Shown here: positions 1 through 8,126 of the stretch, in pieces
Layout: each line of letters opens with the position of its first letter
Position numbering within the stretch: position 1 is the first letter of the stretch
Origin: Helicobacter canis
GTDB lineage: Bacteria > Campylobacterota > Campylobacteria > Campylobacterales > Helicobacteraceae
Direction: 5' to 3'
Assembly: GCF_900451095.1 (NCBI RefSeq)
Contig: NZ_UGHV01000001.1
Location: 1,674,001-1,738,000, forward strand
Length of the DNA: 64,000 bases
Program-made: the position numbers and the translations under genes
Notes under the pieces: model-generated
Database searches by the model: none
The model's input: the letters and a program-made list of their open reading frames with translations, nothing else
Told to the model about the DNA's origin: nothing

Positions 1-966
1 ATTAGCTAGCATAGGGTATGCAGCTAGGACATTGCTCGCACAAGCAAGTATCCCACCAAATAGCAAAGCATTGGGCTTATGCGATAGCTTTAATGCGGTG
101 TTTAGCAGCGCACATAAAACAAATGTCCCAGATAGCACAAGCCCGGTATATCCAGCAATCTCTAAGGCTCTCATTATATCGCTCTCATCTGCAAACACCG
201 GATCAAAGGGAAAGCCCCCAAACACATAGCTAATCCCACCGCTAAAATGCTCTATAAGCAGCAGTGTAAGAAATACCTTGCCCCACATATCTACCACAAA
301 CCCAAGCACATAAAACCCTGCAAGCATTACTTTTCTCACATAATATAGCCCCAAAGAAACCACTAGGCAAAAGGCAGCAAGAGGCATAAGATTCCACAAG
401 ATAAACGGCAAGCTAAAATCTAGCAAATAAGTGGGCTTTCCTTGTGTGGCGATATGATCTCGTATAAGCACAGGATCTAGCATAATAAACAAGCAAGATA
501 CAAGCACCCCAAATGGAATCCCTAAAAACCCAATCATAATCCCAAGTGCAAAATCCTTATGCGCTGCTTTGGGGATTATGCGCAAGCCCACAGGTATGCT
601 AAAGACTATCGTAGCCCCAGCCATAAACCCAACAAACATCGCCATAGTCGCGCCCTCTAGGCTCTTTGCGCTTTGCATAGCGACTTGATAGCCGCCCATA
701 TCTATGGCAAGTATGCTTGTGATCGCTAGGCTTGGATCGATATGAGCTAGGCTATATAGCGGAGATACAATAGATTCTACCAATGATACGATATAAGGGA
801 TACTTGCAAAGATCCCAGCAATAGCTACAAAAATATGCCCTATGGCATAGAATCCATTCATATACGCTTGGGCTAGTGCGGACTCTCTAGCGATGATTGA
901 AGCCACACAGCCGATCACCCCACAAGCAAGCACCACATAAAGCGCGATATTTCCAATCCACTCCAT
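1..966 (-). CDS. eutH: EutH-type ethanolamine permease, 3' end outside the window
   Basis: Reading down from the ATG at 966, one frame stays open to the window edge, giving 322 residues without a stop. The product is strongly hydrophobic, with about ten membrane segments. It carries EutH-family landmarks: DMGGYQVA near residue 110, ATIVFSIPVGLRII near 140, and an FALGIMIGFLGIPFG segment after it. EutH proteins carry ethanolamine across the inner membrane. No eut enzyme or microcompartment gene is visible. The gene starts 9 bp after the preceding asparagine-synthetase-like gene, at the end of a glycan-type operon, so it may feed ethanolamine into surface modification rather than catabolism (inference). 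The family call is firm; the substrate is not proven. Confidence 0.82.
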   Translation of the reverse strand, partial: MEWIGNIALYVVLACGVIGCVASIIARESALAQAYMNGFYAIGHIFVAIAGIFASIPYIVSLVESIVSPLYSLAHIDPSLAITSILAIDMGGYQVAMQSAKSLEGATMAMFVGFMAGATIVFSIPVGLRIIPKAAHKDFALGIMIGFLGIPFGVLVSCLFIMLDPVLIRDHIATQGKPTYLLDFSLPFILWNLMPLAAFCLVVSLGLYYVRKVMLAGFYVLGFVVDMWGKVFLTLLLIEHFSGGISYVFGGFPFDPVFADESDIMRALEIAGYTGLVLSGTFVLCALLNTALKLSHKPNALLFGGILACASNVLAAYPMLAN

Positions 967-975
967 ACAGCCACC

Positions 976-2010
976 CTAGAATCTAGGATCGTGCATATCC
1001 AAAAACTGCTCCAAGCAAAAGAGCTGCCACTTTTGATCCCCGCTTAAGCCCTTATGCGCCCCTGCTATAAACTCATCTCTACTAGGCTCATAGTCCCTAA
1101 GCCAAAACTCCACTTCTCTTGGCATAGGGATTTTATCTGGGATTGCTATGCCCTTATACCGCCTTGCAAAAAGCTCGCGCACCATATACTTTGGGCTGCC
1201 ATTTCGTATCTTTTGCAAATCAAGGGGCTGCGCCATTTTCACCCTTTGGCAAGGATCAAGATAGCCCATAGCGTTTTTCTCAAATATATGCCAATATGAA
1301 GTGCTAGACTCTATGGCAAAAATCTCATCAATAAATCGCACAAAGTCGATTTTCTCTCCCTGCCTATATGGCTCAAAGACTTCGCTTGTATCGACATATT
1401 CTTTTAGCACTCTTTTAGGGTCTAAAAATGTATATCGCTGCACAAATTCATCAAAGCCCCAATCCTTTGCCAAAAGCTTATCCATACCGCCAAAGACTAG
1501 ATCAAAGCTTTCACCTAGGCACATTGTCCTAACGCCCATAGATCTTGCTGTGCTTAAGCAAATATCAATAAGCGGCTCTATGCTATGGCAGGGCACGCCA
1601 TCAAAGCTAAAAATACTAGGCAAACGCGCTAGAATCTCCTCCCAATAAATTGGCACGATGATATGCTCAAGCCCATAATGCTTAGCATAGAGCGCGGCTT
1701 GCTTTGTCTCATCAATGCTAGTAGGCAAAGCGTTGCAGCGCATTGTAAAAGCCTTAGCACCCTTAGGCAGATAGGAAGCTACCACAGCAGAGTCTATCCC
1801 CCCACTAAGCATAATGCCCGTGGTGCTAGGATCTAGCCCTTGCATTTGCTTTGCGATATAGGAGTCTAGCTCATCGACATTAGCGATAAGATCGTGCGTG
1901 AAACTTGGCGTGAAATTACGATGAGATAAATGCGGGAAGAAGTTTTTACTCTCATCAGCGATATAGCGGAAAGCTAGATAATGACTCATACAATAGGTTT
2001 TGTTGTCCAT
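976..2010 (-). CDS. Asparagine-synthetase-like ATP-pyrophosphatase enzyme lacking a glutaminase domain
   Basis: The 344-residue protein has the AsnB PP-loop SGGIDS at residues 69-74 and a second synthetase motif, GESFDLVFGG, at 166-175, in place of the usual G-[DE]-GADELFGGY. The N-terminal glutamine amidotransferase domain of about 200 residues, with its catalytic Cys2, is absent. The enzyme must therefore use free ammonia, another amine or a separate glutaminase. Such enzymes activate a carboxylate with ATP to form an amide; here a sugar acid or glycan substituent is plausible because the neighbours look like glycan genes. The start has an AAGGAG ribosome site five bases upstream. Its stop codon TAG lies within a GATTCTAG repeat core. 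The true substrate is unknown. Confidence 0.8.
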   Translation of the reverse strand: MDNKTYCMSHYLAFRYIADESKNFFPHLSHRNFTPSFTHDLIANVDELDSYIAKQMQGLDPSTTGIMLSGGIDSAVVASYLPKGAKAFTMRCNALPTSIDETKQAALYAKHYGLEHIIVPIYWEEILARLPSIFSFDGVPCHSIEPLIDICLSTARSMGVRTMCLGESFDLVFGGMDKLLAKDWGFDEFVQRYTFLDPKRVLKEYVDTSEVFEPYRQGEKIDFVRFIDEIFAIESSTSYWHIFEKNAMGYLDPCQRVKMAQPLDLQKIRNGSPKYMVRELFARRYKGIAIPDKIPMPREVEFWLRDYEPSRDEFIAGAHKGLSGDQKWQLFCLEQFLDMHDPRF

Positions 2011-2820
2011 TTTTACTCCTTGTAAGTGGTTTGGGCGTTGGGCGATTCAGCTTTGGGCAAGCAATGCGGCGTGTTGAGAATTGTGGCGTTGTTTTTGTCA
2101 TTGCGAGCGGTGCTTGTGTAAGCGTTATTTATGCTGTCATTGCGAGCAAGCGCGGTAGCGATTGCGCGGCAATCCATTTGCATTTTTTCAAAAGTGGATT
2201 CTAGGGGGTTTGTGTTTTGGGCGTTTTTCTTAGAATCCGCTTTTGCGGATTTGTGGATCGCCACGCCTTGCTGTCGCAAGTCTCGCGATGACAATAGGGG
2301 GTTGGTGTGGCACACGGCTCGCAATGACAGAAAAGGCGCATTGTGTGAAAAAGTGGATTCTAGGATTTGTGTCTTTGTTTGTGTGGATTGCCACGCCACT
2401 GCTGACGCAGTGTCTCGCAATGACAGCGTTTTAGATTCTAGTGCGATGGATTCTAAGATTGTGGAGCTAGAATCCACTTTTGAAAACGCCAAAAATGCAA
2501 GCGAGTCTGCAAAGGATTCTAGGGGTTGGGCGTTGTTTGTGATTTGTGCTTCAGTGTCGCTTTGGGATTCTAGGATTGTGGAGATAGAATCGTGGCTTTT
2601 TGTGCTTTTTGGTAGTGTAGAGCTGCTCGCGGTTGATTTACTAAAGAAACTGCGGCTGCGCCTTGTTTTGTGCTTTTGACTATCGGTATAGGATTCTAAG
2701 ATTGTGGAGATAGAATCGGGGCTTTTCAAGCCGCGCAAGGAAGATAAGACTAGTGGTCTATCGACGAAGCGCGGCGATGAAATCCGCGATTCTAGCCCAC
2801 AAGCTGAATCCCTTAAATAT
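2011..2820. repeat. Repeat-packed gap between the two asparagine-synthetase-like genes
   Basis: This 810 bp stretch holds no convincing gene. It contains copies of the 12-mer AGTGGATTCTAG at 2193-2204, 2352-2363 and (reversed) 2467-2478, plus shorter GGATTCTA cores near 2450, 2512, 2570 and 2692. It also holds four or more units of the second repeat (TGTCATTGCGAG...GGCAATCCA), near 2134-2175, 2255-2292, 2310-2330 and 2383-2425. A hairpin element lies at about 2693-2810. A minus-strand frame is open for 287 codons across all of this, but its translation consists only of repeat-encoded peptides, so I do not call it a gene. Confidence 0.85.
2693..2810 (+). repeat. Dispersed hairpin element, copy 1 (third subtype)
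   Basis: Nested pairing is visible: CCGCGC (2731-2736) with GCGCGG (2769-2774), and inside it GATAAGAC (2743-2750) with GTCTATC (2756-2762). The right end reads GATTCTAGCCCA...GCTGAATC, as in the copy at 20922-21108. It shares the AGAC-loop-GTCT apex with the copies at 42727 and 43947. Strand is arbitrary. Confidence 0.6.
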
Positions 2821-4164
2821 TTACCCCCCCCCCCCCGTTTGTCTGCGATATACCCCAAACACCTCCACAAACGCATTAAGATTATAGATCATAAACTTTT
2901 CCCACGCATTGCAGCAGCTCAAATCATCGCTTTTAAACACACTAGAATCCACTTGTATATCAAAGGCTTTTTGCTTATCCCACAGGGCAAAAGGCACGGG
3001 GAAGCCCTTTTTCTCCCTAGTGATGATAGAGCTAGGCAGGTAAGATTTGGCGATTTTCTTTAGCAAAAATTTGCTCTCACAATGCGTATCGCTAAAGCTT
3101 TTATAGTCTTTAATCGGTATTTGCACAGGGGCTTTTGTATGCAGCTTGTAAGAAAAGGGCAGATTATTGACAAAATCAATAAGACTAGAATCCAAAAACA
3201 CAAACCCATCATTAAAGCCATAAAAGCGCAGGGCATTAGCCCCTCTTTCTATAAGCCCCCTTGTGTGCAGGGCTTGGATAAAGTAGAGCATATAATCGCG
3301 CAAATCTTTTGGCGCATTACTGCGAAATATTGGCGCGATCATAGCAGTATCATCGGCTATATATTTATCGTGGATTAGAGATCGCATAGTGGAGTATGAA
3401 AAGTAGCGATAATGCTCCAAAATATAGGCATAAAATTTCTGTGGCTCGCCCACATAGCTGGCATAGAGCATAAGATTATGCGAATACCCGCCAAAGACAT
3501 CATCAGCCCCCTCGCCACACAGCACCACATCGCAACAGTCCTTGCGCGCTTGGGCTTGTGCGTAAGCTAGAGGCAGCTCATTGGGGTGCAAGGGCGCGGC
3601 TTTTTGCTTGATAAGTGCCTTTAGCCAAGAATCATCGCCAAAAAACTCTTTATACCCAAGCGTCTTTTCATAATGCTTGGTGGCAAATTTCTTTGCCACT
3701 TTTCTTGCGTATTTAAACTCATCATCGCCATAAAATCCTATGCTATATGTGTAGATTTCTCTGTGTGGATACAATGCCCTGCACATCGCTACAATTAGCG
3801 AGCTATCTAGCCCACCGCTTAAGGCTATACCTATCCTCCTAGTATTTGCTACCTTTTTTTCAATGGCTTGTAGCAGCAAAAATTCTGCTATCACTTTGGC
3901 TTGCTGCATATTTGTGTATCTGCCCTGCCCAAAGGATAAAGTGGATTCTAGTCCTCTATATTCATCGCTTCTTTTAAAGCCTGCAAACATCGTGTGATGC
4001 AAAATTGGATAACGGAAGCTTAAAAAGCTTGTAACACCCTCTGGGCTAAAATCATCAAACCCACTCTCGCACACAGCCCTTGAGAGATCGCTAAAGCTAG
4101 ATTCTAGCCCCACTTTGTAAAACTCATTCTCCAAGCCAAAAAGCCTTCTATGCTCTAGGCGCAT
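2821..4164 (-). CDS. Second asparagine-synthetase-like enzyme, ending at a G13 tract
   Basis: This 447-residue protein has the PP-loop SGGLDSS at 116-122 and GEGADDVFGGY at 217-227, both classic for the AsnB synthetase domain. A full N-terminal glutaminase domain is missing: about 100 residues precede the PP-loop and there is no Cys2. The start overlaps the end of the radical SAM gene by 17 bp and has an AAAGGAG site. Codons for GGGG and the stop lie on a run of 13 G (minus strand), so tract length decides the C-terminus: 13 or 14 G stop at once, while 12 G would continue into the open repeat frame for some 270 more residues. The product probably forms an amide on a glycan precursor (inference). 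Confidence 0.82.
   Translation of the reverse strand: MRLEHRRLFGLENEFYKVGLESSFSDLSRAVCESGFDDFSPEGVTSFLSFRYPILHHTMFAGFKRSDEYRGLESTLSFGQGRYTNMQQAKVIAEFLLLQAIEKKVANTRRIGIALSGGLDSSLIVAMCRALYPHREIYTYSIGFYGDDEFKYARKVAKKFATKHYEKTLGYKEFFGDDSWLKALIKQKAAPLHPNELPLAYAQAQARKDCCDVVLCGEGADDVFGGYSHNLMLYASYVGEPQKFYAYILEHYRYFSYSTMRSLIHDKYIADDTAMIAPIFRSNAPKDLRDYMLYFIQALHTRGLIERGANALRFYGFNDGFVFLDSSLIDFVNNLPFSYKLHTKAPVQIPIKDYKSFSDTHCESKFLLKKIAKSYLPSSIITREKKGFPVPFALWDKQKAFDIQVDSSVFKSDDLSCCNAWEKFMIYNLNAFVEVFGVYRRQTGGGG
2824..2836 (-). repeat. G13 homopolymer tract (minus strand)
   Basis: Thirteen consecutive G on the coding strand sit just before the stop of the second asparagine-synthetase-like gene. They are preceded by CGCAGACAAACG, the same 12 bases that precede the G14 tract at 4378-4391. 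Confidence 0.95.
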
Positions 4165-5206
4165 TAATCTTGTCTCCTTTGCTCCATTGTAATTGTGATG
4201 GTTGTGATAGTTGTGGCAATTGTGTCTGCTTGATTGCCTCTAGCTGCTCTTTGCTCATTTGCACTCCGGGCGTTACTTGCACACCCTCGCTGCCATAGCA
4301 GTAGTAGCACGCTGTGATAGGCTGATGATCTGTGATAAATCTCTGCAAGCTTTTGTAGGTAAAAATCGGCAAAGATTCCCCCCCCCCCCCCGTTTGTCTG
4401 CGTTTATCTGCGTTTGCTTCTTGTGCTTCTGGGTGGATAGTCTCAAAGCTTCTACTAGCTTGTGGGCGCACAAGCACCCCATCGCCCCCACCAAGCCTAA
4501 AGCCCTGCATAATATGCGCGATCGTCCCCCTAGAGCAGCGCGTGATAAAGCCATTTTCCATAGTCAAGCACTCTTTGGCAAAGGTGCAAGAGTCAAAGAC
4601 TTTTTGCATAGCTTTTGGGGGGAGTCTTTTTGTGTCTTTATCGCCACATTTACTCCACAGCCCTGCCCCACGATAAGTATTGCGCAAAATCACTGCTATG
4701 CCCCTTGCTTGCAGGACTTCTTCTAGCTTGGTGGCGGTTTTGGCATTCACTTGCCCATAGTTAGAGATACGCACGATTACTTTGGGGCTTGCAAGAAGCT
4801 CTAGCATAGAGTCTTTGGGGATTATCGTGGCATTTGTAGCGATACAAATAGAGTGGATTCTAGGGCTTTGCACAGCAAATGCTAGGATCTCCCTAGCATC
4901 TGGGTGGTAGAAAAACTCTCCACCTTGAAACTGCAAATACGCAATCTGCGCTTCTTTGATAAGCTCTTGCATATCAGCGATAATCTCTTGCGCTGGGTAA
5001 AAGGGCAGAATCTTTGAGAGATACGGCGAGAAATTCGCGCAGTCTTGGCATTTTAGCGTGCAGTTTTGCCCCACGATTACGACAATATTGCTAATCACAT
5101 TGACATATCTTTTCATCAATGCTTCTTTATAGGTGGATTCTGGTAGCTTGGCGATCGCCACTCTTCTTAGCTTATTACCTAGCCGTTTTGCTAAAGATTT
5201 TTTCAT
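4148..5206 (-). CDS. Radical SAM protein with an internal G14 tract
   Basis: The radical SAM cluster motif CX3CX2C is at C49, C53 and C56 (GQNCTLKCQDC), followed by an FQGGEFFYHP segment matching the GGE motif of the family. A C-terminal CYYC (C300, C303) and cysteines around 200-225 could bind an auxiliary cluster, as in SPASM-type enzymes. The ATG at 5206 overlaps the upstream TGA by one base with an AAGGAG site; a GTG one codon earlier is possible. A run of 14 G encodes residues 272-276, and the frame continues into sensible sequence, so this copy reads ON. One base more or less would remove the last 75 or so residues, including the second cysteine pair. Its place between nucleotidyl- and amide-forming enzymes suggests modification of a sugar or polyol precursor (inference). 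Confidence 0.82.
   Translation of the reverse strand: MKKSLAKRLGNKLRRVAIAKLPESTYKEALMKRYVNVISNIVVIVGQNCTLKCQDCANFSPYLSKILPFYPAQEIIADMQELIKEAQIAYLQFQGGEFFYHPDAREILAFAVQSPRIHSICIATNATIIPKDSMLELLASPKVIVRISNYGQVNAKTATKLEEVLQARGIAVILRNTYRGAGLWSKCGDKDTKRLPPKAMQKVFDSCTFAKECLTMENGFITRCSRGTIAHIMQGFRLGGGDGVLVRPQASRSFETIHPEAQEANADKRRQTGGGGESLPIFTYKSLQRFITDHQPITACYYCYGSEGVQVTPGVQMSKEQLEAIKQTQLPQLSQPSQLQWSKGDKINAPRA
4378..4391 (-). repeat. G14 homopolymer tract inside the radical SAM gene
   Basis: Fourteen consecutive G on the coding strand, in frame in this sequence. A tract of this length is expected to slip during replication, which would switch the gene on and off. It follows CGCAGACAAACG, shared with the tract at 2824-2836. 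Confidence 0.95.
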
Positions 5207-5640
5207 CACTGCTCCTTTGTTTGAGATTCATTGCGCAATTGCACTAAGACACTATTGAGTAGCGTAGAGCTTGTGCCTTGCGTATAGGGGAAATACACAA
5301 TCCTAACGCCCCTTTTAGCAAACTCTGCTTCTATACTCTGCCATTTTGGCGTGGCAAACCAATCATCACCCACAAACATCACATCAAACTTCAAGCGATC
5401 GTGCATAGCAAGCTTATCCATACTATCTTGCGGGATCACCGCATCGACAAAGCGGATAGAGCGCACGATCTCCATTCTCTCGGTAAATGGGATCACAGAA
5501 CGCTTGTTTTTATAGCTCACAAGCTCATCTGTGGTAACGCCCACAATGAGCTTATCGCACATTGATTTGGCATTGCGCAAGAGATTCAAATGCCCTATGT
5601 GAAATAAATCATACACGCCTGTGGTATAGCCTATTATCAT
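5206..5640 (-). CDS. TagD/Pcy-like cytidylyltransferase
   Basis: The 144-residue protein begins MIIGYTTGVYDLFHIGH, with the HxGH nucleotide-binding motif at residues 14-17. It goes on to RSIRFVDAVIP, an FVGDDW segment and a GTSSTLL C-terminal motif matching the (I/T)SST of the glycerol-3-phosphate and ethanolamine-phosphate cytidylyltransferases. These enzymes join CTP and a phosphoalcohol to make a CDP-alcohol. I chose the ATG at 5640 because AAGGATC lies just upstream and homology starts there; an ATG at 5682 lies inside the previous gene. It overlaps the TagF-like gene in an ATGA arrangement, so the two are translationally coupled and probably supply and use the same CDP-polyol. Whether the substrate is glycerol phosphate, ethanolamine phosphate or another polyol cannot be read from the sequence. 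Confidence 0.85.
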   Translation of the reverse strand: MIIGYTTGVYDLFHIGHLNLLRNAKSMCDKLIVGVTTDELVSYKNKRSVIPFTERMEIVRSIRFVDAVIPQDSMDKLAMHDRLKFDVMFVGDDWFATPKWQSIEAEFAKRGVRIVYFPYTQGTSSTLLNSVLVQLRNESQTKEQ

Positions 5641-7226
5641 CGTTTGATCCTTATGTATTGTGGTGGTAAGTCTGTGGGACATAAAGCACTCTCTAAGTGT
5701 TTAAAATCCTTATCTAATGCTTTTGCTTGGGGGCTAGTTTGGCTCATATCGCTAAGGATACTATCTCGTATAATGGCACTAGCCCCACCTTTGGGGAAGT
5801 AGAAATTCTGCTGCAAAATCCAATCGCGCGAGATGATCTTTGGCATAAAGGCTTGCTGTAAATTAGCACATAGATCGCGCAGGACTTGTAGTAATTCTTG
5901 CTTGCTTGTAGCGATAAACACGCCTTGTGCCACGCGCAACGCCCACGCGCAAATCTCTGCCATATCATCGCCTTGCGTATAAATCGTAGGCTTGCCGCTA
6001 AGAAAGGCATAAATAAGCATAGAGCTTGTATCGCTGATGATAATATCACTATCGCTAAAAGACTCCATAATGCTTGGGCGAGTATCCCAGAATCCATATT
6101 TTTCAACGCAATCTTTTATGCCCTGCCATTGCTGCTTGGATAGAAGATTGGATTCTACTAGGTGGTCATACATATTGGGGTGAGGGCGGAAATGCAGGCG
6201 GAAATGCCCTTGCTTGGCTGCTTCAATAAGCGGCTCAATATAGCGCGAAAAAGTCGAATGCGTATCTTGCGCCGCCCATCTAGGCACATACAGCACGCGC
6301 AGAGGCTTGGCGTGAGGCTTGTGGCTTGCTAGGGATATAAGGCGTTCAAAATACGCACTGCCAGAAAGCATTATGCGCAGCAAGCTTTTGGCTCCTTGCT
6401 TAGAGGCACTAAGCTTGGCGTGGAAAGGTGTGGGCGCAAAGTAATAATCATAGAAGCGCAGCAATCTATAATCATACGCGCTAATCTCATCAAAAGAAGA
6501 AAACATATACACACCATACTCGATATAGCACAGCTTAGAAACTTGGGCTATGCGTGGATTGCTCCAAGCTGCAGGGCGAAGCGAGTCATAAGGGCGCGTG
6601 GTGAAGCAGTAATGCGCAGCCAAATCTTGCGGCGTGATAGGGGCATTTAGCGCGGTATCAAAGCCTATGAGACAAAGGGGCTTAGAGTTTGTAGCAAGGG
6701 TGGATTCTAGCCATTGCGCAAGCTTGGCAGCGTGCAAAGACTTGGCACGCGCCAAACTAGAATCCAAATCACTAGAATCTAGAATATCTTGCACCAAGAT
6801 AGCTTGAGTCTGCACTTTTTGCGCGAAGCTCTGTGTGGATAAGCTTGCATTAAGATCATAAAACGCGCTAGATTCTACCCTAGAAGGCATAGCAAGCACG
6901 ATGACTTCAAAGACAGGATCGCCACTTAGGGCTAATGCTAGAGGCTCTAACGCTTCCCAGCTATTGCCCCAATCATTGTAGAAAAGCACGCGGATTTTTC
7001 GCGCTTGTGTGGCGTGGGGCGAGCTGGGCAAATGGGATAAATGGGATAAGCGCGGCAAGAATGCAAGAGGTGGGGCGACTTTACGCGCAAGATAGATCCG
7101 CTCAAACGCCCTATCCGCGCGATATTTATAGAGATATGTAGATAGGGATTTTCTTATAGGGGGGGGGCAGCACGCCTTGAGACAGGATTTCAGGGCTTTT
7201 TTAGCTTGTGTGCAGAGAGATTTCAT
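5637..7226 (-). CDS. CDP-glycerol glycerophosphotransferase-like (TagB/TagF family) enzyme
   Basis: The C-terminal half holds family landmarks: RFHFRPHPNMYDHL-like sequence, then SDTSSMLIYAFLSGKP, which matches the conserved SD-SS-LIYEFL-KP block of TagF-type polyol-phosphate transferases. The family polymerises or attaches CDP-linked polyol phosphates to cell-surface glycans. The N-terminus is basic with a short amphipathic stretch. I chose the ATG at 7226, four bases after the rimP stop, rather than the ATG at 7286 inside rimP, giving 529 residues. A C9 run (7159-7167) encodes a PPP near residue 20 and could allow frameshifting. The gene follows rimP and overlaps the cytidylyltransferase, so translation genes and surface genes share one transcript (inference). 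Confidence 0.72.
   Translation of the reverse strand: MKSLCTQAKKALKSCLKACCPPPIRKSLSTYLYKYRADRAFERIYLARKVAPPLAFLPRLSHLSHLPSSPHATQARKIRVLFYNDWGNSWEALEPLALALSGDPVFEVIVLAMPSRVESSAFYDLNASLSTQSFAQKVQTQAILVQDILDSSDLDSSLARAKSLHAAKLAQWLESTLATNSKPLCLIGFDTALNAPITPQDLAAHYCFTTRPYDSLRPAAWSNPRIAQVSKLCYIEYGVYMFSSFDEISAYDYRLLRFYDYYFAPTPFHAKLSASKQGAKSLLRIMLSGSAYFERLISLASHKPHAKPLRVLYVPRWAAQDTHSTFSRYIEPLIEAAKQGHFRLHFRPHPNMYDHLVESNLLSKQQWQGIKDCVEKYGFWDTRPSIMESFSDSDIIISDTSSMLIYAFLSGKPTIYTQGDDMAEICAWALRVAQGVFIATSKQELLQVLRDLCANLQQAFMPKIISRDWILQQNFYFPKGGASAIIRDSILSDMSQTSPQAKALDKDFKHLESALCPTDLPPQYIRIKR
7159..7167 (-). repeat. C9 tract near the start of the TagF-like gene
   Basis: Nine C on the coding strand at codons about 20-23. 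The current length keeps the frame open. Nine is borderline for frequent slippage, so phase variation is possible but weaker than at the G13 and G14 tracts. Confidence 0.85.
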
Positions 7227-7230
7227 AGCA

Positions 7231-7707
7231 TTACCACTCAAATATTGTTTTAGCGCGTTTGATTGCAGTGTAGGGGATAAAGCCATTAGAATCTAAAGCA
7301 CTTACACCATCTAAATCCCTAGAATCCATCTTTGCTACATCAAGCCAAACTCCACTATCGCTAACTTTCACCAGCACACCCACAATCTCCTGCTTATCAA
7401 GCAGTCTAATTTGCACCATCTCCCCACAAGAGAGCATAAAATGCCTAGGATTTTTCAGCACGCGCTCAATACCCGGCGAGCTTACTTCTAGCGTGTAAGC
7501 ATCTTTAATCACATCTTTTACATCAAGAAATGGCGAGATAGATTGCGATACAAGCTCACAATCATCAAGACTCACCCCCCCATCTTTAATAATACTTATA
7601 CGCAAAATCTGTGCTTCATTTTCTCTAAGCACGCTCACATCATAGAGTGTGCAGCCGCAAGACTCTACAATCTCCTCTAGCTCTGCCATTATAGAATCCA
7701 CCCACAT
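7231..7707 (-). CDS. rimP: Ribosome maturation factor RimP
   Basis: RimP acts in 30S subunit assembly. The protein shows the family blocks CGCTLYDVSV near the start, then VSLDDCELVSQSISPFLD and AYTLEVSSPGIERVLK, a RimP signature, and a C-terminal SH3-like part. I favour the ATG at 7707, which has AAAAGGCG upstream; the GTG at 7713 and the ATG at 7683 are alternatives. The start overlaps the end of rbfA, consistent with coupled translation. Length (about 158 residues) is usual. Confidence 0.92.
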   Translation of the reverse strand: MWVDSIMAELEEIVESCGCTLYDVSVLRENEAQILRISIIKDGGVSLDDCELVSQSISPFLDVKDVIKDAYTLEVSSPGIERVLKNPRHFMLSCGEMVQIRLLDKQEIVGVLVKVSDSGVWLDVAKMDSRDLDGVSALDSNGFIPYTAIKRAKTIFEW

Positions 7708-7709
7708 TA

Positions 7710-8066
7710 TCACGCCTTTTTCTCTGCCTCATTCTCTTGGGCTATGCTTTGAAATATCCGCTCTAGGCTCTGCACCCTAGCCATACTCTCATCGACCACA
7801 AATTCTAGCTTCGGGCATTTATACCACCCGCTATTGCTTAGCACATACTCGCGTAAAATCCCACTTGCCTTGCGCAATGCCTTTAGCACCATAGCCCTAT
7901 CTTCACTATCTGTATGGATAAAAACTTGGGCGTTATATTTACCCCTAGAGCAAATCACATCAGTAATGCTTACACTACTAATCCTACTATCTTCTAAGCT
8001 ACTTAGTGCCTCTATTAAAAGCTCCTTTAGCAGACTTTGCGTGCGCTCTAAATGCACCGACATCAT
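7710..8066 (-). CDS. rbfA: Ribosome-binding factor A
   Basis: A 118-residue KH-like protein that acts in late 30S maturation. The N-terminal helix RTQSLLKELLIEAL, the strand SVSITDVICSRGKYNAQVFI and the KLEFVVDESM block fit RbfA. The gene lies between infB and rimP, the usual order. The Shine-Dalgarno sequence AGGAG at 8070-8074 is part of a GGATTCTAGGAG repeat core, so a dispersed repeat supplies the translation signal. A second ATG three bases downstream (8063) has slightly better spacing. Confidence 0.92.
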   Translation of the reverse strand: MMSVHLERTQSLLKELLIEALSSLEDSRISSVSITDVICSRGKYNAQVFIHTDSEDRAMVLKALRKASGILREYVLSNSGWYKCPKLEFVVDESMARVQSLERIFQSIAQENEAEKKA

Positions 8067-8126
8067 ACACTCCTAGAATCCTTAGTTTTGTATTTTCATC
8101 GCTTGATTTTTGGGCTTGATTTGGAG

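Noticed and set aside
2131-2679. 182-codon open frame on the plus strand
   Set aside because: Same repeat region read in the opposite direction; no ribosome site or homology.
2013-2876. 287-codon open frame on the minus strand
   Set aside because: Its translation consists entirely of repeat-derived peptides (LEST, VDSS, WQST, ARND) with no domain or signal. The repeats have several open frames, so a long open frame is expected. Kept only as a possible tail of the synthetase.
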